This document shows, piece after piece, positions 1 through 10,672 of a stretch of 64,000 nucleotides of DNA. The stretch is from Megaustenia siamemsis (taxonomy: Eukaryota > Mollusca > Gastropoda > Stylommatophora > Ariophantidae): contig JAVIAB010000051.1 of assembly GCA_032433765.1 (NCBI GenBank), positions 145,224,068 to 145,288,067 on the forward strand, read 5' to 3'. The notes beneath the pieces were generated by a model, which worked only from the letters and a program-made list of their open reading frames with translations, ran no database searches and had not been told where the DNA came from. The stretch's first letter is position 1; every line of letters begins with the position of its first letter. Both the position numbers and the translations under genes were made by a program.

Positions 1-2710
1 TTGTCAGTTGTTGTTGTTGTAGCTTCAATCATTGTCAGTTGTTGTTGTTGTAGCTTCAATCATTGTCAGTTGTTGTTGTAGCTTCAATCATTGTCAGTTG
101 ATGTTGTTGTAGCTTCAATCATTGTCAGTTGTTGTTGTTGTAGCTTCAATCATTGTCAGTTGTTGTTGTTGTAGCTTCAATCATTGTCAGTTGATGTTGT
201 AGCTTCAATCATTGTCAGTTGTTGTTGTTGTAGTTTAAATCATTGTCAGTTGTTGTTGTAGCTTCAATCATTGTCAGTTGTTGTTGTTGTAGCTTCAATC
301 ATTGTCAGTTGTTGTTGTTGTAGCTTCAATCATTGTCAGTTGTTGTTGTTGTAGCTTCAATCATTGTCAGTTGTTGTTGTTGTAGCTTCAATCATTGTCA
401 GTTGATGTTGTTGTAGCTTCAATCATTGTCAGTTGATGTTGTTGTAGCTTCAATCATTGTCAGTTGATGTTGTTGTAGCTTCAATCATTGTCAGTTGTTG
501 TTGTTGTAGCTTCAATCATTGTCAGTTGATGTTGTTGTAGCTTCAATCATTGTCAGTTGTTGTTGTTGTAGCTTCAATCATTGTCAGTTGTTGTTGTAGC
601 TTCAATCATTGTCAGTTGTTGTTGTTGTAGCTTCAATCATTGTCAGTTGTTGTTGTTGTAGCTTCAATCATTGTCAGTTGTTGTTGTTGTAGCTTCAATC
701 ATTGTCAGTTGTTGTTGTTGTAGCTTCAATCATTGTCAGTTGTTGTTGTTGTAGCTTCAATCATTGTCAGTTGTTGTTGTTGTAGCTTCAATCATTGTCA
801 GTTGTTGTTGTTGTAGCTTCAATCATTATCAGTTGTTGTTGTTGTAGCTTCAATCATTGTCAGTTGTTGTTGTTGTAGCTTCAATCATTGTCAGTTGTTG
901 TTGTTGTAGCTTCAATCATTGTCAGTTGTTGTTGTTGTAGCTTCAATCATTGTCAGTTGTTGTTGTAGCTTCAATCATTGTCAGTTGTTGTTGTTGTAGC
1001 TTCAATCATTGTCAGTTGTTGTTGTTGTAGCTTCAATCATTGTCAGTTGTTGTTGTTGTAGCTTCAATCATTGTCAGTTGTTGTTGTTGTAGCTTCAATC
1101 ATTGTCAGTTGTTGTTGTTGTAGCTTCAATCATTGTCAGTTGTTGTTGTTGTAGCTTCAATCATTGTCAGTTGTTGTTGTTGTAGCTTCAATCATTGTCA
1201 GTTGATGTTGTTGTAGCTTCAATCATTGTCAGTTGTTGTTGTAGCTTCAATCATTGTCAGTTGTTGTTGTTGTAGCTTCAATCATTGTCAGTTGTTGTTG
1301 TAGCTTCAATCATTGTCAGTTGATGTTGTTGTAGCTTCAATCATTGTCAGTTGTTGTTGTTGTAGCTTCAATCATTGTCAGTTGTTGTTGTAGCTTCAAT
1401 CATTGTCAGTTGTTGTTGTTGTAGCTTCAATCATTGTCAGTTGTTGTTGTTGTAGCTTCAATCATTGTCAGTTGTTGTTGTTGTAGCTTCAATCATTGTC
1501 AGTTGATGTTGTTGTAGCTTCAATCATTGTCAGTTGTTGTTGTTGTAGCTTCAATCATTGTCAGTTGTTGTTGTTGTAGCTTCAATCATTGTCAGTTGTT
1601 GTTGTTGTAGCTTCAATCATTGTCAGTTGTTGTTGTAGCTTCAATCATTGTCAGTTGATGTTGTTGTAGCTTCAATCATTGTCAGTTGTTGTTGTTGTAG
1701 CTTCAATCATTGTCAGTTGTTGTTGTTGTAGCTTCAATCATTGTCAGTTGATGTTGTAGCTTCAATCATTGTCAGTTGTTGTTGTTGTAGTTTAAATCAT
1801 TGTCAGTTGTTGTTGTAGCTTCAATCATTGTCAGTTGTTGTTGTTGTAGCTTCAATCATTGTCAGTTGTTGTTGTTGTAGCTTCAATCATTGTCAGTTGT
1901 TGTTGTTGTAGCTTCAATCATTGTCAGTTGTTGTTGTTGTAGCTTCAATCATTGTCAGTTGATGTTGTTGTAGCTTCAATCATTGTCAGTTGATGTTGTT
2001 GTAGCTTCAATCATTGTCAGTTGATGTTGTTGTAGCTTCAATCATTGTCAGTTGTTGTTGTTGTAGCTTCAATCATTGTCAGTTGATGTTGTTGTAGCTT
2101 CAATCATTGTCAGTTGTTGTTGTTGTAGCTTCAATCATTGTCAGTTGTTGTTGTAGCTTCAATCATTGTCAGTTGTTGTTGTTGTAGCTTCAATCATTGT
2201 CAGTTGTTGTTGTTGTAGCTTCAATCATTGTCAGTTGTTGTTGTTGTAGCTTCAATCATTGTCAGTTGTTGTTGTTGTAGCTTCAATCATTGTCAGTTGT
2301 TGTTGTTGTAGCTTCAATCATTGTCAGTTGTTGTTGTTGTAGCTTCAATCATTGTCAGTTGTTGTTGTTGTAGCTTCAATCATTGTCAGTTGTTGTTGTT
2401 GTAGCTTCAATCATTGTCAGTTGTTGTTGTTGTAGCTTCAATCATTGTCAGTTGTTGTTGTTGTAGCTTCAATCATTGTCAGTTGTTGTTGTTGTAGCTT
2501 CAATCATTGTCAGTTGTTGTTGTAGCTTCAATCATTGTCAGTTGTTGTTGTTGTAGCTTCAATCATTGTCAGTTGTTGTTGTTGTAGCTTCAATCATTGT
2601 CAGTTGTTGTTGTTGTAGCTTCAATCATTGTCAGTTGTTGTTGTTGTAGCTTCAATCATTGTCAGTTGTTGTTGTTGTAGCTTCAATCATTGTCAGTTGT
2701 TGTTGTAGCG
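1..2710. repeat. 31/28-bp minisatellite, about 88 copies, with a 1557-bp internal duplication
   Basis: The consensus unit is 31 bp: TTGTCAG, then TTG repeats, then TAGCTTCAATCA. A 28-bp variant lacks one TTG step and a further variant has TTGATG. The array already runs at base 1, so its left edge is outside the window. The order of short, TTGATG and TAGTTTAAAT variants in the first 1150 bp recurs 1557 bp later, so about half the array is a block duplication. Chance frames give Val/Cys-rich peptides that I do not regard as genes. Confidence 0.97.
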
Positions 2711-2940
2711 CTTCTTTCATGTTGTCTGTCCATCTTACTCTGCATCTTGCTCTTCTCCCTTCTACTCTTCTTTTAATATATACTTTGTGTGGTAAGGAAT
2801 CACGCTGCATTCTTTCAAGATGGGCAAACCAGTTTATTTGTTATATTTTGTATGTAGCTGAGGATTGGTTCAATGCCTGCTCTCTCTCTCCTATAATATC
2901 ATTTTTGATTCTGTCTTTTCTGGTCACTCCAAGCGTGATG
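2705..2940 (-). pseudogene. LINE-H: C-terminal tail of a non-LTR reverse transcriptase (broken)
   Basis: On the minus strand the translation gives GVTRKDRIKNDIIGERAG, then after a frameshift and one stop INWFAHLERM, then VEGRRARCRVRWTDNMKEAL. This is the conserved post-RT tail of many LINE ORFs: a W-F/G-H motif followed by a G-R/K-rich RWxDN motif. The homology is seen directly in the sequence; the clade cannot be assigned. The 3' end of the fragment abuts the minisatellite, so the array lies at or replaces the end of the element. Only about 75 codons remain and there is no catalytic domain. Confidence 0.75.
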
Positions 2941-2952
2941 AAGCTAAAATAA

Positions 2953-3798
2953 AGATAAAAAATAGAAACAAGTTTTAATGTTGTTAATTAACATATGACT
3001 GTGGCACAAGCAAAATAACTGATGAACATATGCTACATTCTAGCCCAACAAATGAGGAAGAGAGGAGGCCCTTGTGGCTGGCACCTGCACCATATTGAGA
3101 CAAACTTTATGGAGCCTTGAACTGACAAACGCTTTCTTTGAGCTTATTAATAGTGACATCTAGAGAAAGTTCATTAACACCATTTTTTCTCTCTCTATTT
3201 TTCTCTCATAGAAGATTGTTTTGTTTGCTGTGATCATTCCATATTTTGTCTGAAACAATAAGCTTAGTTAGACATTTTGCTTGCCACAATTACACCAAAC
3301 TCAATACAACAATTTAAGGTGTGTGAAGTGGATTAATTTATATAGGAGCTGAGCATGGGACGTAAATTGTCGTGTTAATATTGCTAGTACAGTGCCAACA
3401 TTACTCTCTTCATATAGACTGACTGTGCATTGTTTCAGAAATTATTATTATGCTGGTTTGTCCAGAACTAAGGAGATATTATGATAAAATGTGTCTAATG
3501 TATTTTTAAAGGAGATTAGACACACTACTCACATTTGTTTGCTAGTAGTACTTTAGTTAATTTGCCCATTTGTTTCTTTGCATGAAAACAAAGTAAATAC
3601 ACACTTCTATTTTACATTGGAAGTATTTTGCAAAAGTTGTATCTTAAAAAGTAAAAACTTGTGTGGTTAAACATTGAATATTGTATCTCGGAAACTAAGA
3701 TTTCTCTATTTTTATAATCCTTTTATTACGAGCATAAACTACTAAGGTATCATTCATACATAAATATTGACTTAAGTTAAACATATTTTATGTTCAAG
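2953..3798. other. AT-rich stretch without recognisable features
   Basis: No convincing reading frame, RNA gene or tandem repeat was seen. There are short poly-A/poly-T runs only. Confidence 0.5.
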
Positions 3799-3998
3799 AG
3801 CAGCAGGAATGTGCTCCCTCAATGAGATGGAGTTGCTTGCACAGAACAGAGACAAATGGCGAGATTTGATAAAAGATCTTTACAAGGATTGAAAACTGCT
3901 TGAATAAAAAATTTAGATATGAGAAAGAGTATCTGGGTCTATGCCTATGAGCCGGCTATGGCTCAAAAAGTCAATAGATAGATTTTATGTTCTGCGTT
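3799..3998 (+). pseudogene. LINE-E 3' end, 5'-truncated
   Basis: This 200-bp segment matches 50465-50650 closely. Both carry the sequence encoding SLNEIELLAQNRDKWRDLI (slightly diverged here) and a shared 3' trailer ending in GTCAATAGATAGA. The peptide is the usual last part of a LINE ORF after the RT domain. The copy starts mid-tail, as expected from 5' truncation during target-primed reverse transcription. There is no catalytic residue and it cannot encode a functional protein. Confidence 0.75.
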
Positions 3999-4227
3999 TG
4001 GTGTCATAAATTTTAACCCGTTCCATAAAATATTAATTTGAGTGGAATATAGCAGGCTTATCTATACGTGATACAACATGTCCAAGATTGTAACTAAAAT
4101 ATCACTTTCAGATAAAAACAAACAGCTGTGTACTGCGTACTCGTACAGATTGCATACACAAGTGTACAGATTGCATACAAGTGTACAGATTCATATCCAA
4201 TGTTAATGCAAATTGTGTTCTTTATTC

Positions 4228-4777
4228 ACTCATGGACAACTTTAATAGGTCTTACCTGACCTAATGTTCATGGATTACTTTAGTAGGTCTTACCTGACCT
4301 AATGTTCGTAGATAACTTTAGTAGGTCTTACCTGATCTAATGTTCATGGATACCTTTAGTAGGTCTTACTTGACCTAATGTTCATGGATAACTTTAGTAG
4401 GTCTTACCTGACCTAATGTTCGTAGATAACTTTAGTAGGTCGTACCTGACCTAATGTTCATGGATAACTTTAGTAGGTCGTACCTGACCTAATGTTCATG
4501 GATAACTTTAGTAGGTCTTACCTGACCTAATGTTCGTGGATAACTTCAGTAGGTCTTACCTTACCTAATGTTCATGGATGCCTTTAGTAGGTCTTACCTG
4601 ACCTAATGTTCGTGGATAACTTTAGTAGGTCTTACCTGATCTGTTCATGTATAACTTTAGTAGGTCTTACCTGACCTAATGTTCATGAATAACTTTAGTA
4701 GGTCTTACCTGGCCTATGTTGGATAACTTTAGTAGGTCTTACCTGACCTAATGTTCATGGACAACTGACCTAATGTC
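4228..4777. repeat. 38-bp minisatellite, about 14 copies
   Basis: The period is 38 bp, built around TAGGTCTTACCTGACCTAA and ATAACTTTAG. Variants carry CGTA or CATG before GATAAC. The core AGGTCTTACCTGACCT contains a near-palindrome. Confidence 0.93.
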
Positions 4778-5040
4778 AATGTAGTATTTTTTTCGAAATA
4801 ACCAAAGGACATTCCATGGCAAGTCTTACCTCGTAAACTTTCGAATGCTGGTAGTCCTTTACGAGGTAGTCATCTATTGTCTGTGATGTTTGTCTCTTTG
4901 TTGCTTGGCTATCTGCTATTTTTTTTTTGTTCTTGTGGAACCAAATATTTGCTCCTTTTTTTAGATTCTTTGTTTTCTGGCTTAATTAATCAATATCCAA
5001 GTCCCACCCAATGATAGTTTGTTGTCTTCAGAGATTACTA

Positions 5041-5137
5041 GAACGAGTTGGTTGGGTGATACCATTTAGCTTGTCAGGGGGTATTACTTGAACGAGTTGG
5101 TTGGGTGATACCATTATTTTTGTCAGGGGGTATTAAA
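5041..5137. repeat. 49-bp direct repeat, two copies
   Basis: GAACGAGTTGGTTGGGTGAT starts at 5041 and again at 5090, each followed by TGTCAGGGGGTATTA. The copies differ at a few bases in the middle. Confidence 0.85.
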
Positions 5138-5377
5138 CACAAAACATAAATATTATTATTTTATCTCAATTATGAGATTTGAAAGTACAATAGATGGTAA
5201 ACGTTCTGATTTTATGATCCATTTATTGTTATCTCATGAGAGATATTCTCCAGTCGATCTAATTATTATACACTTAGGGACGGCATGAACATTGATCTAT
5301 TCACTACTTTATCTCCAGGTTCAGCATCTTAGTCCATGCTGTTAAAACATGACATGCTCCTACTCATGATGAGTAGA
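5138..5377. other. Unannotated AT-rich spacer
   Basis: No supported feature was seen between the 49-bp repeat and the LINE-A copy. Confidence 0.5.
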
Positions 5378-6118
5378 TAACCTCAGATGGTAAATGTACA
5401 ACAGAGGTGAGATGGTAGATGTACAACAGAGGTGAGATGGTAGATGTACAACAGAGGTGAGATGGTAGATGTACAACAGAGGTGAGATGGTAGATGTTAA
5501 ACAGAGGTGAAATGGTAGATGTACAACAGAGGTGAGATGGTAGATGTACAACAGAGGTGAGATGGTAGATGTACAACAGGGGTGAGGTGCAGAATGGCTC
5601 AGGCAAAAGCAGCTTTGGTAAGAAATTAGGAAGATACTGTGCAATCCATATTTTACAATAGAAACAGGAAAAAGAGTTCTTAAATGTTATGTAGAGCCAG
5701 TCTTAACATATAGATGTGAATAATGAATAATAGGACAACAGACAAGAACATGACTGGAGGCTGTAGAAATGTGGTTTTGCAGAAGAATGTTGAGAATACC
5801 ATGGACAGCTAAGAAGAGTATATGAATACGTTCTGAAAGGGGACAAAGCAAAAAGAGAGCTAATTTCCAATATTAGGAAGAAACAATCATAATTTCTTTG
5901 GCCATATAAGGAGAAGAGAACAACTGGAATATATTGTGACAAATGGGGACATTGAGAGCACGAAGAGATAGAGGTAAGCAAAGAGAAAAGATACCAGACA
6001 GTTTAAGAGAATGGATTGGCAGAAGGTCAACAACAGAAATGATAAATAGCTGTCGAGATCGAAAGTTGTGGAGAGACATGATCACCTACGTCAGCAGGCC
6101 CGGTACTTGTTGATGACT
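5378..6118 (+). pseudogene. LINE-A 3' end, with an internal 25-bp minisatellite
   Basis: Codons for the post-RT region follow the order seen in the other LINE-A copies: a CRMAQAKAA-like segment, then LKCYVEPVLT, then MWF.RRMLRIPWTAKK, then the RKKQS...GHIRRREQLEYIV-like segment, then SLREWIGRRSTTEMINSCRDRKLWRDMI, ending GGCCCGGTACTTGTTGATGA. Several frameshifts and stops make it non-coding. Its 5' part, in the codons after the SDGRC motif, is expanded into an eight-copy 25-bp array (5381-5590). The RT catalytic core is absent. Confidence 0.85.
5381..5590. repeat. 25-bp minisatellite inside a LINE-A frame, about 8 copies
   Basis: The unit (GAGGTGAGATGGTAGATGTA plus CAACA) is almost the same as the single-copy LINE-A sequence at 6940-6965 and 24970-24995. 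The array therefore looks like a local expansion of LINE coding sequence. The 25-bp period is not a multiple of three, so each copy shifts the frame. Confidence 0.9.
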
Positions 6119-6879
6119 CCTGGTGAACATAGTAGCACCAGAATGTGATGATTTCAGCAAAAGGATAAATAAAGTCAAAGTAGCTTGTGACAGAGAAAAC
6201 ACCAATTGAAGATCTACCTACTAAAGCATGTAAGCCAGAACTAAGTATTTGTAAACTGTTTTTGCACGAATCAGATGATGCTGATGAAGAGGAACAGTGA
6301 ACATTGTCATCATTTCATACGAAATATCTGAAGGAAATTGTCAGAACATTTGAATCACCCAAAATAAGAATCAGGACGTGAACAAGATGTGCTCACTAGA
6401 AAGAGCCGTACAGCATAAGTCGGACGCCCGAATTAGAGAGGTCATGTGCTCAGAATAAATCCAAACATGGTCAGGAGTTCAGGGAGAAGTTAAAGAATAG
6501 GCAAACTAGTGGGAATCTGATGGAGAAGAGTATAACAGAGGTTAATAGTGTGGGTCAGATATAAGGCACTCTGTAACGATAATTTAGACGCCCAAATTAT
6601 GACGTGTTGTTTTCCTAGAAGACGCAGAAATGCGTGTGGGTGACAATCAGACACGCGCTGATTTGCTACTCTGAAATTGTGTCAAAGTAGAAAGGGGAAA
6701 CGCTTGTTGAATATAATAATTTGAGAAACTACCTTTATTTTAATGAGAATCTAAAAATTCACCTGCTTCTCACGTCAGGATCCATAATCGCTCTTCTTTC
6801 TTGTAGCACGCAAATCTTGTTGGGTAAAATTGTTCGTAAACAAAACAAAATATTATCTTCCTCAAGTTGTTGCGCTCCT
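6119..6879. other. Unannotated interval between two LINE-A copies
   Basis: No frame with recognisable homology, no tandem repeat and no RNA gene was seen. A short acidic open stretch (DESDDADEEEQ) near 6265 is too short to call. Confidence 0.5.
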
Positions 6880-7502
6880 AGCTTATTTACAATATTTAAA
6901 TGAATTTAAATATTTGGGAACTTTGTTAACCTCAGACGGAAGATGTACAAAAGAGGTGAGATGCAGAATGGCTCAGGCAAAAGCAGCTTTCCAAAAAATG
7001 AGGAAGATACTATGCAATCCATTTTGGATAATAGAAACAAGAAAAAGAGTTCTTAAATGTTACGTAGAGCCAGTCTTAACATATGGATGCGAATCATGGA
7101 CAATAGGACAACAGGCAAGAAAATCACTGGAGTCTGTAGAAATGTGGTTTTACAGAAGAATTGAGAGTCCCATTGACAGCTAAGAAGAGTAATGAAGATG
7201 TTCTGAGAGAGGTCAAAGCAAAAAGAGAGCTAATTTCCAATATTAGGAAGAAACAATCATCATTTTTTGGCCATGTAATGAGAAGAGAACAACTGGAATA
7301 TATTGTAACAACTGGAAAAATTGAAGGACGAATAGATAGAGGGAAGTAAAGAGAAAAATAACAGACAGCTTAAGAGAATGACTTGGCAGAAGGTCAACAA
7401 CAGAAATGATAAATATCTGCCGAGATCGAAAGTTGTGGAGAGACATGATCACCTGGGCCAGCAGGCCCGGTACTTGATGATGATGATGATGAGCTCATTT
7501 AC
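6880..7502 (+). mobile_element. LINE-A 3' end (6891-7491) with 11-bp target duplication
   Basis: The frame begins at FKYLGTLLTSDGRCTKEV and continues through CRMAQAKAAFQKMRKILC, LKCYVEPVLTYGCESWT and, after a frameshift near 7165, TAKKSNEDVLREVKAKREL and FGHVMRREQLEYIVTTGKI. It ends in a TGATGATGATGATGATGA tail. AGCTTATTTAC (6880-6890) and AGCTCATTTAC (7492-7502) flank it, consistent with a diverged 11-bp target duplication. RT catalytic motifs are missing because of 5' truncation. The protein would have been the C-terminal tail of an endonuclease/RT polyprotein. The copy is inactive. Confidence 0.88.
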
Positions 7503-8167
7503 GTTGATAACATTTTTGAACTGAGGACACATCATAGCTGTCGTTAACTAAAGTAAGCAGTTTCGTGGTCGCTTTTTTTCACATTTTCGTCTTCTACAAC
7601 TTCTCTGTCAGCATTGCCAGTTTTTGATTCAACTGCCATCATAGCATGTCCGGTTGACGATATGAAGTGAACACACTGTCCCTGCAGTAGAGAAACAACA
7701 TAATAATCCAGGTTGCCTTTCAAAGCTCCCATAACCTAAGAGGTCTTTATAATTCTCCCAGACATCAATCGTCAAATACCTCCTTTACCAAGTTGACGAC
7801 TTTACTGCTCACAAGGGGGCGGTTATTGCTTCGATTATAAAACCAAATATAAATGCCCTCCAGAATTTGGCTCACTTTGGAAACACTTTTTCAATCGGCA
7901 GTTGGCTAAATTTGTAAATATTCTATAATAAATATGTTGGCGCTTTTTCTAGATACTCTATACACCCTTTACTGCTACCGTCGTCTAAAATTATTCACAA
8001 ATTGTCCTTGTTGAGTCACTCTGTTGTAATTCCAGCTGTGACTGCTTAACGTCTTCCAATATGGCCAGCATAAGACAAATCATTGTGTTTTACGACATGA
8101 TGTTGCTGTCCAGTCTCATTTCAAATTTATCTAATTTGGTAACGTGATTTTTATTGTGCATATTGTT
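7503..8167. other. Unannotated interval
   Basis: A 62-codon minus-strand open frame (7544-7732) has no recognisable motif and no upstream continuation, so I do not call it. Nothing else is supported. Confidence 0.5.
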
Positions 8168-8296
8168 GAAGTCCGGGTGTAAAGTAACACCTGACTTCAA
8201 GTCCGGGTGTAAAGTAACACCCTGACTTCAAGTCCGGGTGTAAAGTAACACCCTGACTTCAAGTCCGGGTGTAAAGTAACACCCGGACTTCAATAA
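8168..8296. repeat. 31-bp palindromic repeat, four copies
   Basis: Each unit has AAGTCCGGGTGT, a short A/T spacer, then ACACCC(T/G)GACTTC, so the unit is a near-perfect inverted repeat. The last copy (8259-8293) pairs fully over about 15 bp. DNA or RNA from this block could form a row of hairpins or a cruciform. Confidence 0.88.
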
Positions 8297-8775
8297 TAAT
8301 AAACAATAATGCACTTGTCACTTTTGACAGCATGTTAAGGGTTAAAATATAGTTTTTTTTTTCTCTTTGTGTCCAATTTGGCACATGAGTCTACAGATGG
8401 GAAAAGTTTCCAAATAATTCTGCTGCAATTTAAAGTTAAAAAAAAAAAAAGTAGAAATCCTGTCTATTTTTAATGCATTTAAAAAAAAATGATCACAGTG
8501 ATAATCGATTGTGAATCTATTTTCTAAACTCACGGTTATTTCTACACTCTGAAAATGAAGAGATCGTTTCTCTGGATGAATGATGATAGTGTGTGTTGAG
8601 ACTGCTATGATGCTGACTACAGCTACCTTTCTTTGTTTGGGAGATGAGATAGTAATTCGGATGATTCCACTGGCACGGGCGGTTTGAACAATTATGGATT
8701 TTAATTCGTTTGCAGTGATACCGGGGCCTTCCATAAACATAACCATTGAATGATGATAATTGCAATATACAGATA
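8297..8775. other. Unannotated interval with A/T homopolymers
   Basis: There are poly-T and poly-A runs at about 8350 and 8440-8490. Overlapping minus-strand open stretches show no homology I recognise. Confidence 0.45.
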
Positions 8776-9067
8776 GTTGCTCTCGCAAAAGTAAAAAAAA
8801 AAGTCAAGTACCCCCGTCACGTCAAGTGGCGTATAGGGAATATGGTGTTAGTTACTATAAATTTGACAGATCTTCAGCACATGATTTTTGGGTAATGTGG
8901 TCGGTATTACGCCCGTGCCGCTTTACTTTCCCAGTAAAAAAACACGGTACCTATTAAAGGCTGGGTGAATCGGAAGCCGTCAGTTGGGATCGAACCCTAC
9001 CTCTTGTCCTTTGTAGTCCAGTTCACTAACCACTGAACTATGGCGGCTCCCTGTTGCTTTCACAAAC
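8776..9067 (-). mobile_element. SINE-1 copy (8791-9052) with 15-bp diverged target duplication
   Basis: Read on the minus strand, the element starts with a tRNA-like head: GGGAGCCGCCATAGTTCAGT (box-A-like), then AGGGTTCGATCCC (box-B-like). The conserved body contains CCGACCACATTACC and CCACTTGACGTGACGGGGG, and it ends in an A-rich tail. GTTGCTCTCGCAAAA (8776-8790) and GTTGCTTTCACAAAC (9053-9067) flank it and differ at three sites, suggesting an older insertion. It has no coding function; such elements are transcribed by Pol III and mobilised by a partner LINE. Confidence 0.88.
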
Positions 9068-9794
9068 CGGTAATCAAAACATTCACATTCTCCCTGTTGT
9101 TAGTCATCATTCCTATACTTTTACTGGCCTCGCTTAGCACCCCTCCTTCCCCCCTTTCCATAAATTTGCAGTAAACACCTTTAGTTTTTCTCTTCTTTTT
9201 GTTCCCAAGCGTACTCGGGCCAGCGTCTATTATTCAACAGCTAATTAACCATTTTCCTGCTGCTGTTCTTTCGTTTCGTTGAAAGCGTTTGTTTATATGT
9301 GAATGACCGAACTAACAATTTGTCTTAACATTAACTTATGCTCCTAACCGCTACAAAAAATTCAGTATTTTCGTTAATGATTACATCTTGAAATAACCAA
9401 CAGCTGCAAACACAACTAAATTGATTCCCTCGAAATCAGCTGGTAGAAACATCCATTTTTAGCTAATAAATTATTAACAATATTTTTTTTGGTAATTTGT
9501 TTAAACTCTGGCCTAATTTATAGTTTACATGTCAACCAGAACTCTGCCTTTATTTGTTTCTCCTTTTTTCACTTCGTTGCATGTCCTGTTTCTTGTTTCT
9601 GTTCTGCCAAAAAGTTTTACTAAAATAAATGTGTTTTATTTTTTTTAATTGACAGTATAGGTATAATTTACGTTTTGCGTTGTTGTTGTTGTTGTTGGAA
9701 ATATAAAATGTACGAATTGTAATATGAATTTATACTTTGATTAACTGCTTACAACATCACGTGATAGTTTTGGAGGGAAAAAAATGTATGAAGT
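9068..9794. other. Unannotated AT-rich interval
   Basis: A TTG trinucleotide run near 9680 is the only structure seen. Confidence 0.5.
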
Positions 9795-10212
9795 TTGTCT
9801 GAAATTTGTGAAGTAGAAATGTCTGTAATTTGGGAGGTAGAAAGTTTGTCGACAATTTGGGAGGAAGAAAGTTTGTCTACAATTTGGGAGGTAGAAAGTT
9901 TGTCGACAATTTGGGAGGTAGAAAGTTTGTCGACAATTAGGGAGGTAGAAAGTTTGTCTACAATTTGGGAGGTAGAAAGTTTGTCTACAATTTGGGAGGT
10001 AGAAAGTTTGTCGACAATTTGGGAGGTAGAAAGTTTGTCTACAATTTGGGAGTAAGAAAGTTTGTCGACAATTTGGGAGGTAGAAAGTTTGTCTACAATT
10101 TGGGAGGTAGAAAGTTTGTCTACAATTTGGGAGGTAGAAAGTTTGTCTACAATTTGGGAGGTAGAAAATTTGTCTACAATTTGGGAGGTAGAAAATTTGT
10201 CTACAATTTGCA
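9795..10212. repeat. 27-bp minisatellite, about 15 copies
   Basis: The unit reads GGGAGGTAGAAAGTTTGTC plus (T/G)ACAATTT. Because 27 is a multiple of three, all frames stay open for long stretches; the minus strand gives a repeating QIVDKLSTS peptide. I attribute the open frame to the period and not to selection. Confidence 0.95.
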
Positions 10213-10391
10213 GCAAGCTTGTTTGTTGTCTGTAATACGAATTATTTAGTTTGTCTGTAATCCTCTACATGGTGCATGCAGTTTATCTGTGAAATGAAGA
10301 ACAGTTTTTTTTGAACGAGGCAAAGTACTACGTTTGTCTACAGTTTGTGAAAAAACTTTTAAAGTCTCTCTAAAGCTGGTTACTTAAAGTA

Positions 10392-10672
10392 CAAAGTTCC
10401 TTACCTGTAGCACATGAACCAAGTATATAGTTTCTTACCTGTAGCATATGTACCAAGTATAAAGTTCCTTACCTGTAGCCTATGAACCAAGTATAAAGTT
10501 CCTTACCTGTAGCGTATGAACCAAGTATATAGTTTCTTACCTGTAGCATATGTACCAAGTATAAAGTTCCTTACCTGTAGCCTATGAACCAAATATAAAG
10601 TTCCTTACCTGTAGCCTATGAACCAAGTATAAAGTTCCTTACCTGTAGCCTATGAACCAAGTATAAAGTTCG
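10392..10672. repeat. 34-bp minisatellite, 8 copies
   Basis: Repeats are built on TTCCTTACCTGTAGCCTATG and AACCAAGTATAAAG. The TTTCTTACC/CATATGTACC variant pair occurs twice, about 102 bp apart, suggesting a three-unit block duplication. Confidence 0.93.

Noticed and set aside
7544..7732. 62-codon minus-strand frame
   Set aside because: No motif, no homologous copy in the window and stops immediately upstream; not distinguishable from chance.
9749..10249. 155-codon minus-strand frame and overlapping plus-strand frames with nine-residue repeats
   Set aside because: They are products of the 27-bp minisatellite, open in several frames at once.
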